A DNA stretch of 64,000 bases from Parietaria judaica (GCA_954871525.1 OX940865.1:26644420-26708419), one strand, 5' to 3'; positions 1-12,200 are shown, counted from the first letter of the stretch. Numbers and translations: made by a program. The notes: generated by a model from the letters alone, not told the origin.

Positions 1-1271
1 TATGATTTCCATATGGATCACGCGATATCTCCTCCGACGATCCAAATTCTTGTATTTGTCGTCTTCTACCTGAAATAAATGAATAAATACATTGTAAAGT
101 TTTGAATTTCTCAATACATTGATGGTTATAATTCACACAATCAAAAGTCAAATTTTGTATTCTTACCTCTGAAGTTACCGTAGATGGTGATTGACTAACG
201 GAGCTTGGATCGCCTCCGTAATCCATGTGATTTCCGAATGGATAATACGGAGAGTATGGTTTCATCCCATCGTAATCATTGGAAATACCATGTGTTCCTA
301 CCACCGGAGTTTCGGTAATAGAAGTGCCATTGCTACTCGGGTCGCCTTCGTCGAGGCATGAATAATAGTCATGCTCCTGAATTTACAAGTCAAACAAGAA
401 GATATGTTTGATAAGTTCGATTGCGTTTGGACCGCCTTCCGGTAATTCATAAGAAAAACTTTACAGTTGAAAATAACTACCACAGAAGGATTGACTCCGT
501 GTTCAAGGATTTTTGGAGGCATACCATTCTTTGTTTTCTTCGCCAATTTTCTAAACAGACAGTTAATTACAAAAGAGCTCCCCTACAGAATTTGAAAGAA
601 AGTAAAACGTTAAATAAATAAAAACTTCCATGCCTAACTCCCTTAGAAATTACTACGAAATTTCTCCGAAAATTTTATTTATAGAACTTATATCTTAGAT
701 CCGCCACTGCCTAAAATTTTCGGAGGCATTATGCCAATTACTATTGCACAAAATCCAAAGAAAAAAGTAAAAAGAATTGGAGCAATGTATAAACCTGATC
801 TTGAAGAGGATTGCTGAGAGAATGTTCATGCATGACCCAACCGGTCTTCTCTCCGGGATCGGAAGCCTTGTTGCAGTGCACCAGGTACCTCCTCGTCATC
901 CCGTCGACGATCTCCTTCCTCTTGCCTGTGCTCTTCCACCACCCCGATTTCGTCTTCCTCTTGAACTGCTTCCCCTTCCCAAAGGATTCGCGGAGGCTGA
1001 AAAAGTACCACTTCTCGTCTTCGGACGGCCAGAGTTCTCCGAGAGCACCTGCACGAAACCGACCAAATGAATTCGAATTATCCGAGCATTTAGGGTTCGA
1101 TCTTACGTAGTTCGATTCAGACTGACCTGGTATTTCCCGAGGTTTCCATTCGGAGAGGTTGATCTCGGGAACTTTAAGCTCGATTCGGGGATCGTAGTTC
1201 TTGCTCTTCAATAAGCTTAACAGCTCGTTATCCGATGGTCAAAATCTGTATCCGGGCTGAGGCAATGCCAT
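1..1271 (-). pseudogene. NAC-domain transcription factor pseudogene (runs off the left edge)
   Basis: This is a broken copy of the intact NAC gene at 4150-6000. Seen exons are 1127-1271, 795-1048, 167-582 and 1-69 (partial). Exon 1 starts MALPQPGYRF and then has a TGA at 1239-1241 where the NAC subdomain-A signature (GYRF-x-P-x-D) needs a residue. A CGA-to-TGA change would explain it. Exon 2 keeps NAC subdomain C/D residues (KSGWWKSTGKRKEI, EKTGWVMHEHSL). Exon 3 opens SSFVINCL like the paralogue, then the homologous frame moves (near 440-450) and meets a TAA at 383-385. It then continues in frame as YYSCLDEGDPSSNG, matching SCLDEDGSSC in the intact gene. Three independent lesions support a pseudogene. 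An alternative 3' splice site (TTCAG before GAGCATGAC) could bypass the second stop but not the first. No in-frame ATG restores subdomain A. Confidence 0.8.
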
Positions 1272-4149
1272 TGGTAGATTTTTTAGTGAGATGGAGTGAA
1301 CTGAAGAGTGGAGTTGGATTTTAAGGAAGAGCTTCATCAACTGTATCAAGTCAAATTGTTAGTCAATGGTCAACGCACAAATCAGATTCACCTTCTACCA
1401 GAAGGGTTATGATTATCGACTAATCATCATCCGACACGTGGCGACAAAGATTCTGCTGTGGCGCCAATCCATATGATGGCATTCTGCTTTTAAACTTAAG
1501 GAATTAAATACTTGCGTACGACAACGCGTTTCATAATTATATAGAAAAGAACTTCTTTCTATATAATTATATAACTTATTAGGTTAATGGGGAAAGTACC
1601 CATGTTTTACATAATAGGGGCAGAAATTCGCAAGATAACTTTTTGTGGCAAAAGTTCAAAATATTATCATTATATGTGAGCTTAAGTCTTTTAAAAAAAT
1701 CGACTGCAAAAAGTTTTCAACCTAATAGTAAAATAGTACTCAGTATTTTCGCATTCGAAGTTTCTGATATATATTATTTTTTCTTCTTATAAAATTTCAT
1801 CCATATTTTTAATAGAACACGATAAAATTCATAAGTACGTGATAAGTTTAATTTGTATAATATATTACATTTTACTACCAAATATATTTATTTTTAGTAT
1901 TAAATTAAAAACAGTAAGCATCTATGCCGAGTTTAATATTTCTTTTTAATAATATAGTACAAAAAATGGAAATATTTAAGAATTTTTACCGCAAAAGAAA
2001 TACATAAAAACTTTTATCTACGATGATATTGAAAATTTTACCGCAAAAATTAAAAATGCTTATCTTACAAATTACAATTATGTTAAAACAGAACTAATTA
2101 ATCACTATTATCCCTTAAAAACAGTGTCAGGACTTAGGAGACACCTTCTTCAAGAAGGCTTCTGGTGCTCAACCAGCATGCGACACGTGGCACCAGTCAT
2201 TTGTGTTGTCAAATGATGTCACTGTTGACTGAGAATAAAACGAAGTCCTTGTCCTTATTACGACTACTTCGTTTGCAAGGGAGAAGAAAAGTTGGTACTT
2301 TTTTATTTAAATTAGGAAAGTTAAAGGTCAAATTGGAAGTCATGAATAAATTAGAGAAATGAATATGATTAGGCCTTGACTTTTGTTTTTAACCACTTTA
2401 TTTCAGTTATGTTCCCCACTTGGACTTGGCAATCACATTCATCTTTAATTCAGTTATGCTCCCCACTTTGGCATTCATATTTAATTATATGGAATAAATA
2501 CATAAAACCGTGAAATTATTGGTTCAAATTCGGCCGGTTCCTACAACGCCATTCCACACAAAATTGTGAAGTTATAGGTTCAAAGCTTAAACTTATATTA
2601 CAAATTCAAATGAATGTAGGTACTTATATCGCAATTATCTCATTCAGTTATGTTTTCTTAATTGATCTTTTCACTTCATTATATTGGACAAACAGGTTTT
2701 TGAGGCGCTCAGATGGAGTCGACTAATCATCCGGGTCGGGTTTGGATAATGAGTTGGATAAATGATTATGATTAATTAGACAATTTTAAAGAATATACAT
2801 TTATATATTTTGTGTCAAAATTATAATGTCAATCTTTTTTAAAAATATATTTCTTAACTTATTAATTATTAAACGAAACGAAACGAGACTAACAAAATAA
2901 TTTGCCTATTCCAATCTCGATCAATTTCGAGCTCAATAGGATTAAATTCGACTAATAAATAAGATATAAGTCAAATACAGTTAAATTCAATAATAAAACA
3001 ATTCTTTTGTGTACTTTGAAAATTGCCAATATTCCAGATATTAAGATCATGCTTCTTCAATTGACTTAAATTTCGAGACTTTAGCCGCATATATCCTTTA
3101 AGTAACAATTAAGAGACTACACAAGATTGAAGATATTATACAAAATGATACTCTTAGGATTTCAAGTTTCTTATTTTGAAAGTCCTCTTCCTATTAAACA
3201 AAAAAAAACACATAATTACACTTTAAATTATATTACCAAGTAGTATTCAAAGTTAAAACAACCTTAATAATAGTAACAATATTCCTAAATTCTCAAAGCA
3301 AACTCATACACAATATCATTAAATAAACACAAGTAAATATTACAAACATTACAATACATAATCGAAGTACAGCCATATCCTGGCGTGCAAAACAGAGAAT
3401 GCTAAAAGGTAAAACAGCAAAGCAACTTCATAACTTGAAACATTTACACTTGTCTGGTCTTAACATCATCGATTAAAACCAGACATCTCGTTTCCTTCAA
3501 GGAAACTCGTTCAATAGGACCTCGAAAATGCTTCAATGGCAGTTTTTCTTTGTAGGACTCGATCGGCATAAACTCAGAGAAACGCTCCTCCTGTTTCAGG
3601 ATAATCTAAGCTGTGACTTCGCATATTTCAACTAATATAAGGTGCCTTTTGGGCAATATGGAAATGGTTACCAAATTCAATTTGGAAGCCGACGCAAAAT
3701 CGTTTTCACATGATTTCAGAAAACTCTTGCGCGGGTTTTTCTCGATTCTAGAGAACCGAAACCTCTTTAGAGAGGTTTGGCCAGAACATGAAAGGGGGGA
3801 CAGAATTCAATATTTGGAAGCCTGCGTGAAATAGTTCTACATGGTTTCAAAGAACTCCCGCACGCAGGTTTGTGTCGTTTGTAGACCGAAACGACTATTG
3901 AAAGGGTTGGCCGGAAATTAAAACGGGTTTTCTATTGTGATACGGTTCAAACAATTGGTGTTCCATTTGAACCGGTTTCGAAGGGTAATAGGTTATTGCG
4001 GGTTTTTTTTTTTTTTTGGTGGGGGTTGGGATATTGTAATATATGAATGACAAAGGGTTTGGTAGGAGAATATCATCACAACCACACAGCAATGTGCTAT
4101 TTTAGCCACATTATTCAGTGATTTTCCTATGATATTCTCCTACAATGAT
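1272..4149. other. Intergenic DNA between the NAC pseudogene and the intact NAC gene
   Basis: AT-rich DNA with no gene I can support. It holds G-box-like ACACGTGG motifs near 1433 and 2184 and a degenerate tandem duplication of about 130 bp (from 3674 and from 3804). The duplication copies share TTTGGAAGCC and TTGGCC(A/G)GAA. Short open frames here have no recognisable domain. Confidence 0.6.
3674..3920. repeat. Degenerate two-copy tandem duplication, period ~130 bp
   Basis: The segment beginning AATTCAATTTGGAAGCC at 3674 recurs as AATTCAATATTTGGAAGCC from 3804. Both copies continue with a CGCAAAATCG / CGTGAAATAG stretch, an AGAACCGAAAC / AGACCGAAACG stretch, and end TTGGCCAGAA / TTGGCCGGAA. 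It lies about 230 bp beyond the stop codon of the intact NAC gene. Confidence 0.6.
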
Positions 4150-6000
4150 TCAGTAGCTACTGGGAGCTAATGGACCCGATCCATGGACATTTTCTCCGAA
4201 ATCCATGTCACAGCTAACTAAATCATCGGGAATATGGTCCATCTCCAATGATGTCAGCGGACTAGATTTGTTGAAAATGCCATCTAGCGTATGATCCCCG
4301 CATGTTTCTTCATCCGGCACGACGAAGTAACTCAACAACTCTTCGATAGACACATCCAATTCAGCAAACTTATTCTGAACCGGCATATCCTTGTCCCCTT
4401 CTGGTGAGGGCAGTGGTGGTATGAACTTATCATTTCCATTTACCTGTCGAGAAACAAAACGAGAAAGTTAATCAAATTTCTTTTGGAGTTTGGATAGTAA
4501 TAAGGTATAGTATAGCTTGAACTGAATGTGAAACAATATAAGTGTCGTTTTTGAACTGATACGTAAGTTAGGGAAATATTTTTTGGGTAAAGTCCGGGTT
4601 TAAAACCGGAACCAGCCTTAAACCCGGATCTGATAACCAAACAAAATTAAAATCTGGTTGTTTTTCGTAACCGGTCCCGATTGCCTTTTTCATTCCAAAA
4701 CAGGATGTACTTTTTAATTTTTCAAATCCTAGATCCAGGTTCCGGGCTTGGGGGATACCCGAGTTTTTGAACCGGTTTAACCCATTGAGCTATAATTCAT
4801 ATTCTTACCACTGAAGTTGCTGTTGGTGGGGTTTCATAACTAGAGGCGACAATGCAACTTGACCCGTCTTCATCCAAGCACGAAAAATCCAGCGGCGAGA
4901 ACATTTCGAAAGTGCTTTCCGCAGGCGGCAGTTTGGGAATCGCAAGATCAGGGGCGACATAGCTGCTTGGTTGGTTTTCGGGGGTACCAACATCCTTCTT
5001 TGCTCTCTTTGATTTACTTGTTGTGTTTATTTTCTTCTTGGTTTTCTTCAGGCAGCAGATAACAAAAGAGGCTGTCTGCAGAATTCGAAGGAGGGTAAAA
5101 ATAGCTAAGTTTCAGATTGAAGAAAGAAGAATGAATGTATATTTATGATGTATCAGAATCATTTCATGCAATACTTACACTTTCAGATGAAGCAAGATAT
5201 TATATTTAACAAAATAACAGTGTTTTTTACGAAATCCACGAGCAACGACGTGATTCGCTTGTCCCTGCATTTTCTCATATTGGAAAGGGAATTATAAATC
5301 AAGGCTAGGAATTCGTAAATTTTCTGCTAAATTGAGTATGAACTTAATGAACTATCACGCAATTCCGAAAAAAATCTCAGAAGAAATTCAATATGTAATG
5401 GAGCTAAGCTAAGCAAAAACCTGGTCCGGAAGAGGATTGCTCAGCGCATATTCGTAGATGACCCAATCGGTTCTTTTCCCGGGGTACCCGCCTTTGTGGA
5501 ACACCAAAATCCTCTTCTTCCCGACGCAGTCGCCGTCGGCGATCTCCTCCTCCTCGCACGTGCTCTTCCAAAACCCCGATTTCGCCTTCCGCTTGTAATG
5601 CGTTCCCTTGCCGTACAGGGCCTCGCGGCGGCCGTAGATATGCCACGCCTCGTCCTCCCATGGCATACGTTGTTTCAGCACCTCTTCACAAGACCAAACA
5701 GACTCCCATGAGCTTCGAAGGAATTGCATTCATTCATAGTATGTGATTCATCGAAGCAATTAACAATCAACACAAGTTCATTAGTGCGATTAAGATCATC
5801 ATGAAGAGTAAGATTGAGCGATCGCTACCTGGAATTTCCCAGGGATCAAACTGGGAGAGATCGACGGTGGGGACGTACTGATCGACACGTGGATCGTCGC
5901 CGAAATTCTTCCCCACCAAGAAGTAGCTGATAAGCACCTTCTCCGATGGCCGGAACTTGAATCCGTACGGTGGCGAGATCGTGTCCGACGCCATGGCCAT
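4150..6000 (-). CDS. NAC-domain transcription factor (divergent subgroup), 331 aa, 4 exons
   Basis: Exons 5829-6000, 5421-5683, 4809-5075 and 4150-4443 join in frame (996 nt). Residues 1-145 form the NAC DNA-binding domain. Subdomain A reads YGFKFRPSEKVLISYFL in place of the usual GFRFHPTDEELI. B reads VDLSQFDPWEIPE, C reads KRKAKSGFWKST (normally GYWKATG), and D reads TDWVIYEYAL. The C-terminal half is acidic and Ser/Pro-rich, including ELDVSIEELLSYF and SCLDEDGSS, as expected of a variable activation region. A TATA box (TATAAAAA on the minus strand) sits at 6088-6095, about 88 bp upstream of the chosen ATG. An in-frame ATG at 6063 lies too close to the predicted transcription start, so MAMASDT was preferred. 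NAC proteins act in the nucleus as dimers; the targets of this one cannot be read from sequence. The paralogue at 1-1271 is dead, so this is the surviving copy in the window. Confidence 0.88.
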
Positions 6001-6087
6001 GGACTGAGCTTTCCCTCTCCTCGTGTTTCTCTCTCTACAGATGTATTTGTCAGTGAAGCTCAAGAGAGTGTGAAGAGTGGAGTGGGG

Positions 6088-6095
6088 TTTTTATA
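6088..6095 (-). promoter_or_regulatory. TATA box of the NAC gene
   Basis: TATAAAAA on the minus strand, 88 bp upstream of the ATG at 6000 and followed by a CT-rich leader. The position predicts transcription starting near 6060. Confidence 0.6.
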
Positions 6096-6184
6096 CACAG
6101 TCAAGAGTCAACTTCCTTAAAAGTCAACAACTTGTGCAAACTTCTCTTCGAAGGGTTGGACGTATCTGGTCAATCAGGAGATGA

Positions 6185-6772
6185 CACGTGTAAATAATTG
6201 TCCTACACGTGTAAAGAAGTAAATGACACTCAAGTTCCCTGAATTTAGTATATTGACGTATTTTGCCCGCTGAATCTTATATTTGAGCGAAAATAGCATA
6301 ATGACATATTTCGCTATTGTCCGACAATGGTAAAGAAGTATATGACGCTCAAGTTCCCTGAATTTGGTATATTGACGTATTTTGCCCACTGAATCTTATA
6401 TTTGAGCAAAAATATTTATTTCGCAATTGTCCAACACGTGTAAAGAAGTAAATGACGCTCAGGTATCCTGAATTTGGTATATTGGCATATTTTGCCTACT
6501 AAATCTTATATTTAAGCAAAAATAGCACAATGGCGTATTTCGCCATTGTCCGACACGTGTAAAGAAGTAAATGACGCTCAAGTATCCTAAATTTGGTATA
6601 TTGGCGTATATTGCCCACTGAATCTTATATTTGAGCAAAAATAGCACAATGGCGTATTTCGTCATCGTCCGACAAGTGAAAAGAAGTAAATGACACTCAA
6701 GTTCCCTGAATTTGGTATATTGGCGTATTTCGCCCACTGAATCTTATATTTGAGCAAAAATAGCACATTGCT
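6185..6772. repeat. ~119-bp tandem repeat array with G-box cores, 5 copies
   Basis: The anchor GTAAAGAAGTA(A/T)ATGAC recurs at 6211, 6330, 6440, 6559 and (as GAAAAGAAG) 6678. Spacing is 119, 110, 119 and 119. Each unit continues through TTCCCTGAATTTGGTATATTG, GCCCACTGAATCTTATATTTGAGC and an AATAGCA(C/T)AATGGC stretch. Intact CACGTG hexamers lie at 6185, 6206, 6435 and 6554; two copies carry mutated cores (CAATGG, CAAGTG). The array begins about 90 bp upstream of the NAC TATA box. Short open frames inside it repeat the same peptide and are artefacts of the array. Confidence 0.88.
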
Positions 6773-6861
6773 AGAGAACATTTCTTGGTGTGAACATATA
6801 ACTTAGAAATAAATTGTTAAAAGACTTCATTTGAATTTTGAATTAAAGCATAGCTTTAAAC

Positions 6862-7151
6862 TAGAGGTGTGAATGGCGACGAGATGGGGTTGATCGCGAT
6901 GCGTCACGACTCGTTCCTCCCCGTCGCGACGGCTCGCGATTCCGACGACCAAGTCGCGATTATTCGCGACTCTCTCCTCTCTCTCTCTCTCTCTCTGCCT
7001 CTGCCTCTCTCCGTCTGAGTATCTCTCTCTCTCTCTTGACCAAGTCGCGACCCATCGCGACCGGAAACGCCGCGACGCATCGCGACGCCACACTTCGCGA
7101 TTTCCGGCGACCAAGCCGCGACGGGTCACGACGTCGCCGCCCCCAGCTCTA
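6862..7151. mobile_element. hAT-type non-autonomous element with TCGCGA-rich core (copy 1)
   Basis: The 290-bp element starts TAGAGGTG and ends CAGCTCTA, giving inverted termini TAGAG(G/C)TG. It is flanked by an 8-bp target duplication CTTTAAA(C/T) (6854-6861 and 7152-7159; 7 of 8 identical). Eight-bp duplications and TAG(A/G)G-type termini are hAT hallmarks. The interior has no coding capacity. It is packed with TCGCGA and GCGACG words around a (CT)n tract near 6970-7040. The same structure recurs at 22034-22393. Confidence 0.78.
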
Positions 7152-7159
7152 CTTTAAAT

Positions 7160-9275
7160 ACCTCCCTTCTAAAAAACATGAATAGTGTTGAATGAAAGTA
7201 TGTTTTTTAATGAAATCTCAATCAAGGTCATTCTTGAAAAAAACCATGTAACTTACCTCCAATATACTTTTGCTGATTAAGTATCGAATGAGCTCAAGCT
7301 CAATGTATATTGTATTTTTAAGAGATCGCGTAAGGAGCTTGAATTAATAATTTTAATCATATTCGAAGCGTTACGAGCCATTATTTTTATTTTTAAAATA
7401 CAAATAGAAAGCATTGCAGCAAAAACTAAAGCAGGGGGTCAAATTCACAATGCATTTGTATCAAATTGTTCATGAGAAAATGAAAATGGACTAAATGATA
7501 ATTCCTCATCTCAAATTGGTGCAAAATGTTATTTTTGATTGAATATTGCACAATCACTAGGAAAGTACCTAAGGATGAGGTGGGTCCATCTTATTTTGCA
7601 TGACTTAGGATGAGGTGGGTCTCACTAGTTACATTTTAGTCATATTCTAGAATGCTCTTTCACTTGTTTATAATTTCCAAGAAGTAGAACTATCTAGAAT
7701 TGCAAGGAGGGGTTTCATGGCCTTTCTCTTTAGTATAATCTTGAGTAAAATAATTCATAATTCTGCAGGGAAAAACAAAACTTAGAACTTTCTAGAATTG
7801 CAAGTAAAGTACCTTACGGAGAAAACGACAATGATTATGGTGCACTCTGTTTCTGTTTATGCCCGAGCATTTTCTTTTTCTTAATCAAATTATTTTCACC
7901 CACTTGTACAATGGTTGAAAATGTAACCAAATGAGACCTAATATATTATTTCCAATTTAAAATTCAATTTACTATTTTTATTAGAACTTCCAATTTTTAA
8001 AGACTAATAGAAGATGGTCACTCGCATTGTTGCTTTTAAATCCTGTTTCGGTTAAGTGCCGTTCTCCTATCTTTGCTCACTGGAACGATGTGGTCATATC
8101 AACAACTTATTAAGAATGCTTGTGCCATTAAGGATGTGAATCCTAACACCAACAATTTTCTTTAAGCTAGGAAGTTCATTCTAGGAAAGTTTCAAATATC
8201 GTTTATGTTATATGGCGTTCTCCTCTTATTGCTTGGCTAAAATGCAATACTGATGGTTCCCTAATTGGTATCATGGGCGTGGCTGGTGCAAGATGTATTC
8301 TCAGAACCTATCCTGAATTTTCTCGTAGTTCGTTTACGTGCCACTTCGACTCGCATATGCTTTTGAAGCTGAATTGATGTTTGCTATTGAGAATGCAAAG
8401 GAATTTCATATATTTAGCTTGAATCCGACTCTACTTATGTGGTTCAACTTTTTCAAAATAAATCTCATTTGGTCCCTTTGATGTTGCGAGCTCGGTCGCA
8501 ATGCCTCTACCATCTTGAGCTTATCAACTTTAGAGTCAAACATGTTTACAAAGTGGGCAATCGAGTCGCTGATGCTCTTTGCTAGATTCGATGCTCGAAT
8601 TTTAGATCGTCATTGGTGGCCTTCACACCCGGAATTCATTTCATCTTTTGCTAGTGATGATATTTGTAAAAAATAGAACTTTAAATTTTTGTAGTTTTTT
8701 TTTTTTCCGTTATTGGATATGCTTAGTTAAGAGAGATCTTATTATTCGTAAATTGTGATCTTATTCAGAGCATCGTTTCTTCCTTGTGTCTTTGGGTGCT
8801 AACGTAACTGAAATTCCAAATCACATCTCGATATTGAACTTCTATCTTTTATGAAAAATATATATCGTAGACTAATAGTAAGTTTTCATCGATTCCTGTC
8901 ATTTATTTTGTTTATTTTCCTAAAATATAAGCTTAAATAAAACAAATATAAAATGAAATCTATAAATACATTTTTTTACAAAATAGAGATCTGCTACCCC
9001 GGCTCCTGGTTTTGTAACAAAAAGGCCTGATTCTCTTACAAGTCTCTGCTTTTAGGCCGGAATCGACCACGGCGGACCAAAACTCGACTTCGGGGCCAAA
9101 AGCTTTCGTCTATAGTGGGTTTCAAACGCATCACAATATACAACGATAGCCACATATATTTATATTTGAATGGCAGGCCAGAGACTCGAAGACTCTTAAG
9201 GAAATCGTATTCTCGTCATTCACAGCTTCGCTTCTTCTCCGGCAATAGTACTCTTTTCAGACACCATTTTATTTT
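7160..9275. other. Intergenic DNA between the hAT element and the EF-hand/EEP gene
   Basis: Apart from the RNase H relic at 8030-8670 I see no gene. A near-direct repeat of TAGGATGAGGTGGGTC(C/T) occurs at about 7572 and 7607. The last ~300 bp is the likely 3' UTR and terminator region of the minus-strand gene ending at 9276. Confidence 0.5.
8030..8670 (+). pseudogene. Decayed RNase H-like (RVT_3) fragment of a non-LTR retrotransposon
   Basis: Reading the plus strand in shifting frames recovers WLKCNTDGS (start of the RNase H domain, with its catalytic Asp), FAIE-like AFEAELMFAIENAKE, ESDSTYVVQLFQNKSHLVP, and the closing motif KVGNRVADALC. Several stops and frame changes separate them. This order is typical of the RNase H-like domain of plant LINE-type elements. 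No reverse transcriptase remains around it. Confidence 0.65.
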
Positions 9276-12200
9276 CTAAGACGTGGCTCCTATGCACTTG
9301 ACGGGAGAGAGAACGACGGTGAGACGAGCGTGATCGGAGAGAGAGTAATTCTCCGGCCATTGACCTTTCTCCACTTCGCGAGGATACAGAGCCGCGTTCT
9401 TGACATGGAACCCTAGAGATACTCTCTCCTCGGAGCGTTGTTTATGACCGTTGAAGATTCCGTTTTGATCTTCGGCTTGCCGTTCTCTATCGGACCATGC
9501 GGCATTCCAGATCCTCTGCTACAATGTCATTAGAAAATAATTTTTCAGCAAAAGAAGACAATTTATTAGAGCTGACAAGTGAAAGTACGAATATATCAAA
9601 TAATCTACCGAATTACCTTGAATTCTTCGTAGTCAACAATACCGTTCCCGTCGACATCAGCTTGAACCCACAGGTCCTTTGTTTCTTGGAAACTCATTCC
9701 ATATGGTACACCAATTAAATTAACCTACAAGAGTATAATTAATAGATTAAATCTCAAGTTACAATTTACTTAACTATCCAGAACGATTGAATGAAACGTA
9801 CTTGTCGGAGTGCTTCGAGGAAGGCCGTGTACGTAATAAAATCACCCTTCTGGTCTCCCTTCAGAAAGGTGAATGCGTCAACTTCAGTCATTGATGCTTT
9901 TCGGAGTTGATACTGAAAATGAAACAAAGAACCATTTACTTTAGTCTAAGTGAAATAGTGATTGTCATTTGTTCGAATTTTCAAATTAAGTACTAGAGAA
10001 ATAATACAATGTTCAGGCCGGCAATTGAATACAAAAATCCAAGCGACAAAACGGAGGTGAAATTACGAATCAAAGAACCCTTTTGTCACCTGAGACTTCC
10101 CCTGATGTTCTTGACGTTGTTATAACTTTTCGCCACGCCAAGAACAGCTAATTTCTAAACTGGTCTCTCTATCACAAAGAAAGGGAAAATAAAGAAAATT
10201 CGTCTGAGAAATTAAAATGTGTAGATGAAGAACTGACCTTTAGTATGCTAAAAACTGCTTCTCCCCAACTAGTCTTTAACGGTTTACGCGCTTTGTTCGG
10301 GTTACAAAGCCAAATGAAATCAACGCCGCATATATTTCCCCTATGATTTCGGTGGCTAACCCACTGTGAAGCATAAGGTCAGAGAAGATCCACATTAAAA
10401 AATTGACAAAAATATTTGGAAATTTTATTTAAACACAAACGAAGACTGACCTTGTGAGGCTCCAAATCATTATCCGTATTTATACGAGAAATATCATATG
10501 TCGATTCAAACCCCTGTGACCGAAGAAACTTATAAACATGGCCACGCTTGCTCCCATTCCAATCACTGCAGATAGTAAAGATTTCGGATAATTATCTTAC
10601 TCAGGTAAAATTATTTTGACATTAAGGGAATATGTTACATTCGTATCATAAACTAATTTGGCATATTTCATTATGTTTTATTTACGCCTTCATTATCTTT
10701 CGTCAATAAATTCATTTGTTTAGCATATATCGTTAGCTCAAGTACAAAGTTACGCTCAAGTTTAAGGTTCATTCTTGTCAAGCTCGGTTCGGCCTATTAG
10801 GTTGTCATTTTCTGAAGTTTGTCAAAGAACACAAAGATACTCACCCACAAAGGATAATGGGCATTGGATTGAGCTGATTTTCTCTCTGATAAGATTCCAC
10901 ATATTGCAAGATCTTGTAAACCTGCTTCAATACATGTATGGAATTTTTATCAAAAGAACAATTAACAATTTATTAATAATAATAATAATAATAATAATAA
11001 AACTATATATCGATCACTGAAGAAAACCCGCACCTGATGCAATCTCACTATGGACAGACTGGAATCATGGGGAAATAACAAATGGGTGTTCACAATTAGG
11101 ATTTCTCGCCCAAAGTTAGCCCTTTGAGTTTGCAGAAATGGCACATCTAATTGAACATGTAGCAACTGAGCAACACGGTCACCGAAATCATTGAACAGCA
11201 ATTCACGATATCGCAACACCTTTAAGGAGTTCTTATGTACAGCAGTAAGCAAGCCTGTAGAAATGAAAATATAATTTGTAGAATTAGATTCCTAAACTAT
11301 ATAGTTTATTATTTTATAGGATTATAAGATGTTCACATAAAGAAAAGCCACAAATTTAGATGATATGATAATATACTAATCTAGTTCTAAATGTACCATC
11401 GCCACGATTATTCGTCCGTCCAAGCTTGAATACTGTGTAGCCAGCCTCACCAAGCCTTTCCAAGTACATACGCACGAGCTCTTCATTCCCAACCCAGAAT
11501 TCCTATTTCCACAACCACCCCCGAAGTCAAGAAATTATCAGAAAAAGGAAAAATGTGAAATGAGAATATCGTGTGCATTCTTCAAAAAATTAAACATTAC
11601 ACAACTCGTGAGGTATCATAATCTAATTAGCATTAGATTGAGCTCTGATTTATATTATTTTCGCCCAAGTTTTTTTCTTCCGATAACTACGATCTCTTTA
11701 GCAGGAAAGGTGGTTCGAGTTTTAATGTGAATAGAGAATTTGCCTAAAAAGATGGTTTTTCAATCTCGACCCGCCCGCTAATTTGAAATTTAGATTTAAA
11801 GTAAAGTCTGAAAAGCACCATATATTAAGCTCATGTTACAAATTCAGGTCAATCAAACCACTCAATTTTCATATAGATTACAACTCAAATTCTTCATGTA
11901 AATGAGACAAATATGAGCACAAACTCTATGATCAAGTGCTAAAGAGAGTACAAACTTGGTATGCCTATGTATATATGTGTGTGTATATATATATATATAT
12001 ATATGTACCTGTAGGCATATAATGGAAGACGCCTCATAGAGCAGCCAATCCAAAATGTTCTCGTTCCTGGAGAGCCAAAACGCTCTGAAATCGCTCTCAC
12101 GAACTCCTTGATTCTGTTCCACTCACACCACAGAGCAACTAAGGAAACAGAGAAACCTCGCTCAATCCACGCATAAACCCTAGAAAGAATCGCCATACCT

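Noticed and set aside
5767..6063. N-terminal extension of the NAC protein from an ATG at 6063
   Set aside because: The TATA box at 6088-6095 places transcription start at about 6060, and the extension is not NAC-like.
6174..6737. Two similar minus-strand open frames (71 and 92 codons) that looked like a small paralogous gene pair
   Set aside because: Both are translations of the 119-bp tandem array; their similarity comes from the DNA repeat, and units with a 9-bp deletion break the frame.
6185..6772. Possible CRISPR-like or centromeric array
   Set aside because: Units are ~119 bp with no repeat-spacer alternation and only five copies. The setting is nuclear plant DNA.
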